Source: Serripes groenlandicus (taxonomy: Eukaryota > Mollusca > Bivalvia > Cardiida > Cardiidae). Taken from it: a stretch of DNA of 64,000 nt. The notes below the pieces were generated by a model. The model did not search any database, had not been told where the DNA came from, and saw nothing but the letters and a program-made list of their open reading frames with translations. This document shows, in pieces, positions 17,607 to 28,367 of this stretch. How positions within the stretch are numbered: the stretch's first letter is position 1; each line of letters opens with the position of its first letter. The position numbers and the translations under genes were made by a program. The stretch spans positions 6,373,668 to 6,437,667 of the forward strand of contig JASEVX010000017.1 of NCBI GenBank assembly GCA_031761405.1, given 5' to 3'.

Positions 17607-18987
17607 TTTAGCTCACGAATTGCTCAAGGTGAATTTTTGTGATCTCCTTTTGGCCTTGGTTTGTATTTCGTCGTCAACATTTGCTTGTTAACACTCGAGG
17701 CAGCATTTTGTATCCAATCTTCATGAAAGTTTATCAGAACATATATCTCCATCAAATCTAGACCAAGTTCGAACATTTTTGGTCAAAACTAGGTCACTAG
17801 ACCAAATTTAAGGAAAATCTTGTTAACACTCTTCTAACCGCATTTTAAATTTGAGCATGTTGAAGCTTTATCAGAAAGTTTGTCCTGATGATATCTAGGC
17901 CAAGTTCGAATATGGATCATGTCCGTTTGAAATCTAGGTCACTTGGCCAAATTAAAGGAAAATCTTGTTAACACTCTGGAAGCCACATTTTTAGCTTGAG
18001 CATGTTGAAACTTTGTCAGAATGATAGTCTTAGTGATATCTAGGCCAAGGTCAAATATAGGTCATGTCAGGTCACAAACTAGGTCAATAGGTGAAGTTTA
18101 AGGAAAATCTTGTTAACACTGGAAGCCACATGTTAAATTTGAGCATGTTGAAAATTTGTTTGAATGTTTGTCTTAGTGATATCTAGGCCAATTTCGAATA
18201 TAGGTCATGGCAGGTCGAAAACTAGTATACTAGGCCAAATTCAAGGAAATTCTTGTTAACACTCGTGAAGTCGCATTTTAAACTTGAGAATGCTGAAACT
18301 CTTATCAGAAAGTTTCTCCTGATGATATATAGGCCAAGTTTGAATATGGGTCATATCCGGTCAAAAATTAAGTCACTAGGCCAAATTAAAGGAAAATATG
18401 GTTAACACTCTGGAAGCCACATTTTTGGTTGAGGATGTTGAAACTTTGTCAGAATATTTGTCTTGATGATAGCTAGGCTAACTTCGAATATGGTTTGGTC
18501 AGATCAAAAACTGGGTCACTAGGCCATATTGAAGAAATATCTTGTTAACACTAAAGATAACTTTTTTTTACATGAGCAGCTTGAAACTATGTCAGAAAGT
18601 TTGTCTTGATGATATCTAGGCCAGGTTTGAATATGGGTCATATCAGGTCAAAAATAAGGTCACTGCCAAATTGAAGAACAACCTTGTTAACGCTCTGAAA
18701 GTCGCATCTTTGACTTGAGCATGTTGAAACTTGAAACAGAATATTTGTCTTCATGATATCTAGGATAAGTTCGGATATGGGTCAGGTCAGGTCAACAACT
18801 AGGTCACTTGGCCAAATTGTAGAAAAAAATAGTTAACACTAAAGAGATTGCATTTTTGACTTGAGCAGCTTGAAATTTTGTTAGAAAGATTGTCTTGATG
18901 ATATTGCCATTGGCACTGAAAGAGTTAAGTCTTAAATAACCCATTCTCAGGTGAGCGATTCCAGGGCCTTATGGCCCTCTTGTTGTT
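17607..18987 (-). mobile_element. AACAAGA-ended element with ~145-bp core repeats
   Basis: Left end TTTAGCTCACGAATTGCTCAAGG, right end GGTGAGCGATTCCAGGGCC..CTCTTGTTG. About eight diverged units of about 145 bp, marked by GATATCTAGGCCAAGTTCGA near 17890, 18038, 18180, 18326, 18468, 18611 and 18756. Confidence 0.8.
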
Positions 18988-19327
18988 TTAAAACATACAA
19001 AAAAGGAATTTAAATTTTGGACACATAAGAGTCTAATTGTCATGCAAAGAAACTAACCTTGTGGAAAAAGGAGGACATGCTTATTGTAAAAAAAATCTCT
19101 CTTGTCCATTTTCTTTTAAAGTAACTCCTTGGGTGCCCACTTATCAGATTACTCCAATTCATGTAGATTGGTCAAAAACAATAGCCTCCAGGGGACAGGA
19201 CTGTTTTGCATTATATGGCAAAAGTGATTTAATTTCTTGCCTTATTATAGTGGAGCGATACTGGGCCTCTTGGAAGATTTCATGGTTTTAGCTTATTTCA
19301 TTGGTGTTGGATTAAACAAATTGTTTG
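18988..19327. repeat. Fragment of an AACAAGA-ended element core
   Basis: CCAATTCATGTAGATTGGTC and ATAGCCTCCAGGGGACAGGA resemble the core blocks in 22801-23328; no ends seen. Confidence 0.45.
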
Positions 19328-19557
19328 TTAACCCTTTCCCTCATATGGCAATTGTACAGCAGACGACTTTGAACGTATTTTGTCAAAAAATAGAAAATCT
19401 CCATAATTGAATGGATAACCTATGACCAAAAGTGGAAAACATTGTGGTAAAAGGAGAAATTGCATGTTTTGTGCAATTTCTTCTTTTGTCACTATGTTTT
19501 CAAAAAGCTGTCTGCTGCAGAGGCGTCAGAAAGCGTCTATATGAGGGAAAGGGTTAA
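19328..19557. mobile_element. TTAA-M1 MITE, full length
   Basis: TTAACCCTTTCCCTCATATG to ATATGAGGGAAAGGGTTAA. Confidence 0.88.
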
Positions 19558-19699
19558 ATGGTTTATTTATATTTGATTGCTATTTAGGTAGAAAGTTTTT
19601 TTCAAACCTTCAGCAGTTTGCAATTGAAAGCATCGTGGCAAAATGAGAAATTGCCAGATTTCCATATTTTTGACTAGATAATGCCAAAATCTGCTGTAT

Positions 19700-19893
19700 A
19701 TATGTTTTATTGGGGTTTTACGCCGCTTTCTACATTATTTCAGTTATATCACGGTGACAGTTCACTTATTTATGATCCCTTGGTAAACAAACCAGTACTA
19801 GGCTAGAGAATGTGCATTGACCATGACTGGGGATTGAACCCGGAACACCCAGATTCAAATCCCCGACACTAACCACTCAACCACGGTGGATTC
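19700..19893 (-). mobile_element. tRNA-derived SINE, reversed
   Basis: Minus-strand head CCACCGTGGTTGAGTGGTTA (box A) and GGGTTCAATCCCC (box B); tail TATTGGGGTTTTACGCCGCT. It interrupts a decayed TTAA-M1 copy (about 19620-19930). Confidence 0.8.
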
Positions 19894-20365
19894 CTGCTGT
19901 ATATATGTTGCAAGTGGGAAAGGGTTTAGAATATGTAACATTCCAATTACTTGGTAAATAGGTTTGTCAGACTTATCCAAGCAGAGTTATTCACTTATTG
20001 CCTATGCATTTGAGACATTAATGTCAATAATATTTTTTCTGCTTATATTCTTGCCAATATAGATAATTAAATTATTATAAGGTATATTTTACAATGTACT
20101 GATCAAGGTTGAATTTGGTTTCCATTGTCATAGTCTTAGCTGAGTTAACATTTGTCTACATACAACAAATCTAGGAGGTTAGTTACAGCATATGGAAAAT
20201 CTCTAAAAATGAAAGTTATGTTATTGAATAATGTTGAAAGCATCGTGGCAAACGGAGAAATGGATCATAATACATCTGCAATTCGGAAAGGGTTAATAGA
20301 ATAATTAGTGCTCTTGAACTAATTAGCATTTTTTTTCCAAAATGGAAATGTTAATTATTATGTGT

Positions 20366-20595
20366 TTAACCCTTTCCCTCATACGACAATTCTGCAGCAG
20401 ACGACTTTGAACATATTTTGTCAAAACATGGAAAATCTCTGTAATTGTATGGATAACCTATGACAAAAAGTGGAAAACATTGTGGCAAAAGGAGAAATTG
20501 CACGTTTTGTGCAATTTCTTCTTTTGTCACTATGTTTTCAAAAAGCTGTCTGCTGCAGAGGCGTCAGAAAGCGTCTATATGAGGGAAAGGGTTAA
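20366..20595. mobile_element. TTAA-M1 MITE, full length
   Basis: TTAACCCTTTCCCTCATACG to ATATGAGGGAAAGGGTTAA. Confidence 0.89.
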
Positions 20596-20782
20596 CATCA
20601 ATTCCATTCCAAAAAATACCAATGCTATTTTTGTTGTAATGTTGCAAATTAAATAGAAGCTTTTGAAAGTTTTTAAAATGCTAAATTATTATCTTGACAA
20701 CTTTTTGGTCTATATATTTATGTGGGTTATATTCATCCATTTATCAATTTGTTTGATGTTCTAATATCTCTGGATTTTCTAC

Positions 20783-20997
20783 GCTTTCAAACATGTACAC
20801 TTGTTAATGCTTCTGCAGCAGACGACTTATAAATGAAAACATGGCAAAAGGAGAAAGTGCTCTTAATGAGTACTTTCTCCTTTTGTCAACAAGCTTTAAA
20901 TTTCATTCAATATTTCATTTTAAGAGATTTTCCATGTTGATATCTAGATTTTTTTCAGTCGTCTGCTGCATAATTGTTGTGTGTGAGGAAAGGGTTC
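20783..20997. mobile_element. TTAA-M1 MITE, decayed ends
   Basis: GCTTCTGCAGCAGACGACTT..AAAAGGAGAAAGTGCTC / GAGTACTTTCTCCTTTTG hairpin..GAGGAAAGGGTT. Confidence 0.76.
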
Positions 20998-21158
20998 ATA
21001 TACCCCCAAACTTTACTTTTATACTTTTGTACTATTTTGTTTATCTTGAATATAAAGTTGTAAGACGTTAAATTAATGCGTTTTATACACTTTATACACA
21101 GACAATCCTTTACTGCAGACAACTTTTGAAAATGTAAAGAGAAAAAGGAGAAAAATGC

Positions 21159-21362
21159 TTAACCCGTTACCACATACAGAAGCTTTTTGCAGCAGATGAC
21201 TTCTAAAAACCTTGTGGCTATAGAAGAATTTGCTCATAACGAGCAATTCCTCCTTTTGCCACAATGTTTTCAACTCTCCTATTACTAAACTAACACTTAT
21301 AGAGAGGCTCGAGGTTTTCAAAGTCGTCTGCTGCAGATTTGTTGCATATGGAAAAGGGTTAA
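21159..21362. mobile_element. TTAA-M1 MITE
   Basis: TTAACCCGTTACCACATACA to GCATATGGAAAAGGGTTAA. Confidence 0.82.
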
Positions 21363-21460
21363 AAGCAGTGATTTCTCCTTTTACCACACACACTACTCTG
21401 TATCAATATTTTCAAGATTTTCCCTGCATGTTTTTTAATCAGATAAACAATCTTATCAGA

Positions 21461-21673
21461 TTAACTCTTTCAGCACCAAAGGCAATATTGAGCATTTTGC
21501 AAACAATGCAGATTCAGGTGAGTCAGCTCGTAACGGGCTGTCTCACCTGAAATCTGCATTGTTTGGCTGTGAGTTAGAAATATATTCCAAAAATCCTATA
21601 GCATGAAAATAGAGTCGTCCGAGTTTGAACATGGAAGAGTCTACTTTAAACAATTCGGGGCTGAAAGGGTTAA
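21461..21673. mobile_element. TTAA-M2 MITE, CTTTCAGC ends
   Basis: TTAACTCTTTCAGCACC at the left, GGGGCTGAAAGGGTTAA at the right. Internal near-perfect palindrome AACAATGCAGATTCAGGTGA / TCACCTGAAATCTGCATTGTT. A separate family from M1 that also sits at TTAA. Confidence 0.8.
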
Positions 21674-21828
21674 GTGACCACACTATGTTATCGATTATTC
21701 ATCACTTCTATATTGATGTGACACACATTAAACTGTTCGGTTTCGACCATTGTTTCTTTATGATAGTACAACCTTTTTATTTTCTTCTGTTTGAGATAGG
21801 CCAGATGTAATCTGTAAAAGTGTTAGAC

Positions 21829-22142
21829 AGGGGCGTAGCTTGGCAATAATCAATGTGTAGGCCGTCTCGTTAGAAAATCAACATTGTGGACTCTGCGTAA
21901 AGTATCGACCTGGATCAGCCTAAGCATGCCACACAGGCGTACCCGGATAAACGTTTTTCGCCTCCTGTGGATTTTCTGTTTCAGGAATCACTACTCTATC
22001 TATCCCTGCTTAGACGGAATGTGTCGACCGGATCAGTCTGTGCGGACAGCATTGCACAGATGTGTATCGCCGCAGCTGCATTTTAAGGGCATTTTAAAAA
22101 AAAAAAATGTGTAGGTACGTGCCTAAAGGGAGCTACGCCCCT
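21829..22142. mobile_element. MITE with AGGGGCGTAGCT ends
   Basis: AGGGGCGTAGCTTGG and GGGAGCTACGCCCCT as inverted ends; TTAGA adjoins both sides, compatible with a hAT-type 8-bp duplication. Confidence 0.72.
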
Positions 22143-22234
22143 TTTAGAGTGAAGCTCATATTGCATATTTTCGCTCCTCAATAGAATGTATTAAAAGTTT
22201 TACATTTGCTTGTCAGATTTGTTATCAGTTAATA

Positions 22235-22400
22235 TTAACCCTTTCCCATGTTTAGACGCTTTCTGGTGGCTCTACAGCAGACAACTATTGAAACTAATGT
22301 GACAAAAGGACACTTTAATCAAAACAAGCAAGTTCACCTTTGCCACAGTGTTTTCAACTCTATTCAATACTTTCATTTCAAGGACTTTTAATATTTTTAG
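22235..22400. mobile_element. TTAA-M1 MITE, right end missing
   Basis: TTAACCCTTTCCCATGTTTA then CTACAGCAGACAACTATTG; breaks after TTTCAAGGACTTTTAATATT. Confidence 0.72.
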
Positions 22401-22636
22401 CTTATGTGTTTTTCGAAGAAAAAAAATGTCGGGCTATTGTGATGGATGCATCCTTGTCGTCTTCAGCGGTTTCTACGTCTTCACACAATTTTAACCTTAC
22501 CTCTTAACTCAAGAAACTTTTGCAACATTTTCAAATAAAACTTGGTACACATGTAGGAGCAATATGCATGTCTATACTAAGTCCTTTTATGATGTGGCAC
22601 ATTAATCTGCTGCAATTATGTTGTATGATGGAAAAG

Positions 22637-23384
22637 GTTTCCCCAATATAGACGCTTTCTGACGCCTCTGCAGCAGACTGATTTTTGAAAACATAGTGAC
22701 AAAAGAAGAAATTGCTCAACATGAGCAATTTCTCCTTTTGCCACATTTTTTTCCACTTTTAGACATAGGTTATCCATTCAAATATAGATATTTTCTACTT
22801 TAAGCTCACCTGAGCACGAAGTGAGTTATTGTGATTGCATTTTGTCGTGCATCAACATCTTCTCCTCTGTGACCATTGGGTCAATTGGGATGAAACTTCA
22901 CAGAAAGCATCCACTGAATGACCTCACCAGAATTCCTTAAAATGTTTGGGATCCATGCAGAATTCTGGTTAAATGGCAACGAAATGAAAACAACTTTAAA
23001 ATTATTCTTCTGGTTGGCCGATTTTCAAATAATTTTGTAGAAATGTTCCGTAAGTGACCCTCTATCAGATTCCTTCAAACTATGTCGATTGGTCAAAAAA
23101 CATGGCCGCCAGTGAAAGCTGGAAAAATCTTCACCTCCCAAAGTGTCTGGCAGATTTTTTAATAATTTTGTAGAAATGTTCCTTTGATGACTATTTAGAT
23201 TCCTTCCAGCCATGGTTATTGGTAAAAAAAACATGGCCACCAGGAGGTAGGGCTGTTTTGCCTTATATGGCTAAAGTGAAGAAGAAAAATCCGGTGAGCG
23301 ATCCAGGGCCATCATGGCCCTCTTGTTTGACAAAATATGTTCAAAGTCGTCTGCTTCAGAAGTGTCGTATGAGGGAAAGGGTAA
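22637..23384 (+). mobile_element. TTAA-M1 MITE split by an AACAAGA-ended element
   Basis: MITE body runs to TTTTCTACTT at 22800 and resumes at 23329 with GACAAAATATGTTCAAAGTC; its terminal TTAAs are eroded. The join matches intact MITE copies elsewhere in the window, so the insert ends are defined to within a few bases. Confidence 0.85.
22801..23328 (-). mobile_element. AACAAGA-ended element inside a MITE
   Basis: TAAGCTCACCTGAGCACGAAG at the left, GGTGAGCGATCCAGGGCCATC and CTCTTGTTT at the right. Contains paired degenerate blocks (CAGATTCCTTCAA..TTGGT..AAAACATGGCCGCC). Confidence 0.84.
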
Positions 23385-23511
23385 ACAGTAATTCCTCAAA
23401 ATGGAAAAGTATCACGACACTAAGGTCCAGGAATTAAACAGGATAAATGTTAATCAGAAACAGTCACAGCGGAGAACAACCCATTTTTTCAATCACTTCT
23501 TAACTCTTTCA

Positions 23512-23790
23512 TCCGAGCTCCTGTAGCTCAGTCGGTAGCGACGCAGGCTGTCAATCCATTTGTTGTGAGCTCGTATCCCATTTTGGCCAACATTCTTTCC
23601 GATGTTCGACAAGTCACTGTGCCAAGCTAACAGTGGAAACGCAGCTAGATGCTTGGATTGTAAATTATGTTTTGTGGAGAACTGGTGTGAGAAAGCTAAG
23701 AAACACACGAGAAGGTGGCCAACGTGATATGACTGATTTTTTTAAAAAACGGCGTAAAGCCCCAATCAGTCGATCTAAACCCTTTTCCAA
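23512..23790 (+). mobile_element. tRNA-derived SINE, near full length
   Basis: Head CTCCTGTAGCTCAGTCGGTA with a degenerate box B, body GTGGAGAACTGGTGTGAGAA, tail AAAACGGCGTAAAGCCCCAA. Confidence 0.8.
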
Positions 23791-24300
23791 ACACAAAATC
23801 TGTAGCAGACAACTATAAAAACATAAAGTTAAAAAATATGGAAACTCTTTAAATGACAAATTTAAATATTGAATAGAGTTGAAACACTGCGGCAAAACGT
23901 GAACTTGCTTGTTTTGGTTAAGCAAGAGAAATTTGGTCAACATCAGCAATATCTTCTTTTGCCAATGTTTTCAAAAGTCGTCTGTTGCTTAGGCTTCAAA
24001 ATGTGTCTGTATGAGGCAACGGCTACATTGGTAGAATAATGTTGAAAGTGCCAATGTGATAGAACTTTTGGTTAGTTTTTACCCTTTCCCACATACAAAC
24101 AACTGCAGCAGTTTACTTTAAACACATTTTGGCAAAGGTAAAGAAATTCTGTATGGATTATCAGTGGTAATAATGATTGAAAACATTGAGGCAAAAGAAG
24201 AAATTGATCATCATGAGCATTTTCTCCCCTTGCCACAATGTTTTCAAAGGATTAAAAAATGATTTGCTTCTCTGATGTGTCTTTAACCCTTTACCATTGT
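23790..24300. repeat. Decayed TTAA-M1 copies
   Basis: Two or three overlapping remnants (CCCTTTTCCAAACACAAAAT, CTTTTGCCAATGTTTTCAAA, CCCTTTCCCACATACAAACA). Confidence 0.6.
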
Positions 24301-24349
24301 AGATGAATTGGGCCAGGTCACCCTTAAAACGGACTTGATGAGATTTTGA

Positions 24350-25010
24350 CAGTTATGGTAATTATCGGACACATACTTTTTTTCTCTTTTTGGTCACAAC
24401 AATTACTATTCTCTCAAAGCTTCAAGGATGCTTTTATCCTTTGACGGTCTGTACGTTCGTCTCGCTTTTCTCAGGGTTTTTTCTCAACAACTACTTCTTG
24501 GGAAACTTGACTAACAAGAGGAGATGTTCATATTATCATCATGTTCCGAATGAATGTTTTTTTGAAAGCATTATGGCCCTTTGAATTTCTATATAGTATG
24601 ATATTGGACCATTTGTGTCTGGGCTATTTCTCAGCAACCACTAATTGGAATTCATTGATACTTAATTGGAAGCTTCACTGACAAGAGGAGATGTGCATGA
24701 TATCCCCTTTTTTCATCTGAACGATTTTTCATTGAATTATTACCCTTTGAGTATATGTAGTATGATATAGGTATGGACCATTCATGTCTGGGCTATTTCT
24801 CAGCAACCATCAGTCGCAATTTAATGATACTTAATTGGTAGCTTCACTGACGAGAGGAGATGTGCACATTATGTTCTGACTGAATAATTTTTCACAGAAT
24901 TATGGCCCTAGCAATTTCCATATAGTATGATATAGGACCATTTGTGTCCGAGCTATTTCTCAACAATTACCTGTTGCTACAAATAGTATATTATATCACC
25001 ATTACTGTGT
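24350..25010. repeat. ~160-180-bp degenerate tandem repeat
   Basis: Three or four units share GGACCATTTGTGTCTGGGCT, ATTTCTCAGCAACCA and TTCACTGACAAGAGGAGATG. Confidence 0.7.
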
Positions 25011-25549
25011 CTGCGCTATACTTTTGGGAGCATCCATCGATTCCACCCATATCGTGTAGTATACAGAATAAAGATAACGATAATTAAAAGTTGGTTTACA
25101 GAAAACTAGATAAGGAAGAGTAAACAGGTCTTGCTTCCATGATATCACTGTAAACACTCAATAAAAGCTAAGTTATGTGTTAATTCTAAAAAGATTCGTC
25201 TCACTCAGACAATTCGTTTGAGTAGCACAACAAGTTTTGGAGGTCAAATAAGGATTGTAGAACACACTATACGCCCCTTATCTACAGCTATTGGTGCTTC
25301 ATTCATTTTGTGTATATATCTGCCTATCAAGCAGTGATATATCTCTTTACACAGAAACTCCAAAGGGCAAAGGAGCTTATCTGTAAAACTTCAAAGATAT
25401 GTCAAGATATTACAAAGAGTATTAATGCTAAATTTAAACAAGAAGACTTTGATGATCCTATATCTCTCTCCAGATATAATAGATCTTCAGCAGTTTTCAA
25501 AGACTTAACTATAATGCAAGAAGATCACTGGCTACAATGTTGTTTTCAA

Positions 25550-25915
25550 CCAAACATTCCAGTAAAATTGTTTTCAAATCCGGCCTATAGTTTTGGACAA
25601 GAAGATGTTTAAAGTTTTCCTATATACATATATGGCAAAAAGGCACCCCCTGGGGGCTATGTTTTGCAACATATCTAGAAGAAGAAAGAGGGTTATTTAC
25701 ACATTTGGCCAGTGCTTTTGGACAAAGAGTCTTTTAAAGATTTTTCAATATACATATCCAGCCCAATTCATTCCTGTCAAGTTTGGTAATAATTGAACCA
25801 GTGCTTTTAGGAGATGTCAATTAAAGAAAAAGTTGACGATAGATGTACGGACCACAGATGTCAGACCATCAAAATAATTCACCATGAGTATATTGTGCTC
25901 AAGTGAACTGAAAAC
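25550..25915. mobile_element. Old AACAAGA-family element core, shared by both units
   Basis: AAATCCGGCCTATAGTTTTG..ACAAGAAGATGTTTAAAGTT and the end TATTGTGCTCAAGTGAACTG. The same sequence is at 47100-47505 in unit B, so it predates the duplication. Confidence 0.65.
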
Positions 25916-25960
25916 CACTTAAAAACAAACATGACTGAGAAAATAACAATTTAATTTTTT

Positions 25961-26694
25961 GGCCGGATTGCTCAAGCAATTCCGGTCTATAGATTGGCGA
26001 TGTCCGTCTGTCCGTCTGTCTGTCTGTCTGTCCGTCAACATTTTGGTTAAAGTTTCAGGTTAGGCAAAATGGTTAAAGTTTCTGGTTAAGCAAAATCTCA
26101 GACATGGAAAGAGCTACAAACTTGAAAATTGGTCTGTGTGTAGCCACTAACATGTTCTTTTGACTTCCATGATAACTCTTCACCTTCACCTTGCTATTGC
26201 CCGTCTGTCTGTCCGTCAACATTTTGGTTAAAGTTTCTGGTTGAAGCAAACTCTCGGACATGGAAAGAGCTACAAACTTGAAAATTGGGCTGTGTGTAGC
26301 CACTAACATGTTCTTTTGATTTCCATGATAACTCTTCACCTTGCTATTGCCCGTCTGTCTGTCTGTCTGTCCGTCAACATTTTGGTTAAAGTTTTTGGTT
26401 GAAGCAAACTCTCGGACATGGAAAGAGCTACAAACTTGAAAATTGGGCTGTGTGTAGCCACTAACATGTTCTTTTGATTTCCATGATAACTCTTCACCTT
26501 GCTATTGCCCGTCTGTCTGTCTGTCTGTCCGTCAACATTTTGGTTAAAGTTTTTGGTTGAAGCAAAATCTCGGACATGGAAAGAGCTACAAACTTGAAAA
26601 TTGGTCTGTGTGTAGCCACTAACATGTTCTTTTGATTTCCATGATAACTCTTGACCTTCATGTTGCTATTGCCCGTCTGTCTGTCTGTCTGTCT

Positions 26695-26732
<38 letters not shown>

Positions 26733-27662
26733 AACATTTTGGTTAAAGTTACATCACAGCAACTTGCGTTTTAATTTGCTTTCTACAGTTTTATAGTTAT
26801 ATCACGGCAACTTGCGTTTTAATTTGCTTTCAACAGTTTTATAGTTATATCACGGCAACTCGCATTTTAATTGGCTTTCAACAGTTATATAGTTATATCA
26901 CAGCAAATTGCATTTTACTCCCCTTTCAACAGTTTAACAGTTATATCACGGCAACTTGCGTTTTAATTTGCTTCCAACAGTTTTATAGTTATATCAACTT
27001 GTGTTTTAATTTACTTTCAAAAGTTTTAAAGTTTTATCATGGCAACTTGCGTTTTTATTTGCTTTCAAAAGTTTTATAGTTATATCATGGCAACTTTCGT
27101 TTTAATTTGATTTCAACAGTTTTATAGTTATATCACGACAACTTGCGTATTAATTTGCTTTCAACAGTTTTATAGTGATATCACTGCAAATTGCGTTTTA
27201 ATTTGCTTTCAACAGTTATATAGTTATATCACAGCAAATTGCGTTTTACTCCGCTTTCAACAGTTTTATAGTTATATCACATCAACTTGCGTTTTAATTT
27301 GCTTTCAATATTTTAATAGTTATATCACAGCAAATTGTGTTTTAATTTGCTTTCAACAGTTTTTGGCTGGATTGCTCTAGCAATTACGGTCTATAGATTG
27401 GCGATGTCTGTCTGTCCGTCCGTCTGTCTGTCTGTCCGTCAACATTTTGGTTAAGTTTCAGGTTGAGGCAAAATCGGTTAAAGTTTCAGGTTGAGGCAAT
27501 CTCAGCACTGGAAAGGGTTACAAACTTGAAACTTTGCCTGAAGGTAACCAGTAACAAGTTCTATTGATTTCTATGGTTACTTTGACCTTGACCTTGGTTT
27601 GTCGATTTTCAAGGTCAAATTGCCGACAATCCGGCCTTACCGTCTTCAGCGGTTTCTTGTTT
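25961..27662 (-). mobile_element. Pearl-like element with two tandem arrays, copy-A specific
   Basis: Left end GGCCGGATTGCTCAAGCAAT, right end CAGCGGTTTCTTGTTT. Contains (TCTG)n runs, about four units of about 160 bp (26035-26690; GGTTAAAGTTTCTGGTTGAA) and about thirteen units of 48 bp (26740-27360; TTATATCACGGCAACTTGCG). Unit B is empty at about 47546 (TTTAATTTTTAATTAATAG). Confidence 0.82.
26740..27360. repeat. 48-bp tandem array
   Basis: About thirteen units of TTTTATAGTTATATCACGGC.. ending GCTTTCAACAG, inside the pearl-like element. Confidence 0.85.
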
Positions 27663-27734
27663 AATTGATAGTGTACATAAACAATTGAGTATATTTATTA
27701 TGTCCCATGCATTCTCTTCAAAATAAATGTTTTT

Positions 27735-27965
27735 CTTGTTTAATCCTCTCTCAAATACAGACGCATTCTGATGCCTTTGCAGTGGAAGAGTCTTGAAAAC
27801 ATTGTGACAAAAGAAGATTTTTCTCAAAACGAGCAATTTCTCCTATCCTCAATGTTCTCAACGTTATTCAGTAATGAAACTTTCACTAACAGAAATTTTC
27901 CAATTTTTTTCCTAGATATTTTCAACTGTTGCAGGATTTTTTGTATGCAGTTTGGGTTCAATTTT
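27735..27965. mobile_element. TTAA-M1 MITE, decayed (unit A; counterpart 47620-47840)
   Basis: TTTAATCCTCTCTCAAATAC..AAACATTGTGACAAAAGAAG; the same decayed copy exists in unit B, so it is older than the duplication. Confidence 0.68.
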
Positions 27966-28235
27966 ACCATATATAACAAAATAACTTTCTTCAGCTGTAA
28001 GTGACTTATAAAAAAAATGTTAGAAGAAACTAAATAAATATTGTCCATTCATCTTTTGATAATCATACTCCTTTTTTTGAATTTCAGATCTAACATTTTC
28101 TTCCAGAAATTGTGTTCTAGATAACTAGACCACTTCTTTCATATGAAGAAAGAGTAAATAAACGAATTATCCCTTTTCTTTTTATATTATTGAAAAAAAA
28201 AGAAAAAAAATATGATTCATGTATTAATTAATAAT

Positions 28236-28367
28236 TTAAGCACGATATTGCTCACTGGGCACAATTGGATCACCAAACGTACATCGGGACTCAATTCCGA
28301 GATTGTATCGGTTACCGTATCCGTTTTTGTACTTGCTTGTCACAATCTTGAACCAACCAGTTTCACC
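28236..28367 (-). CDS. CTSZ: CTSZ copy A exon 6 (C terminus)
   Basis: Acceptor AATTTCAG before GGTGAAACTGG; ends CGTGCTTAA. Encodes [13 protein letters not shown] and [16 protein letters not shown]. Confidence 0.93.
   Translation of the reverse strand, partial: GETGWFKIVTSKYKNGYGNRYNLGIESRCTFGDPIVPSEQYRA

Noticed and set aside
19037..19291. 84-codon plus-strand frame (HVDWSKTIASRGQD) as an exon
   Set aside because: The same words recur in the core of the AACAAGA-ended elements (for example near 46005-46030), so it is repeat sequence.
23512..23590. tRNA gene at the CTCCTGTAGCTCAGTCGGTA motif
   Set aside because: Box B is degenerate and the sequence continues into a typical SINE body and tail.
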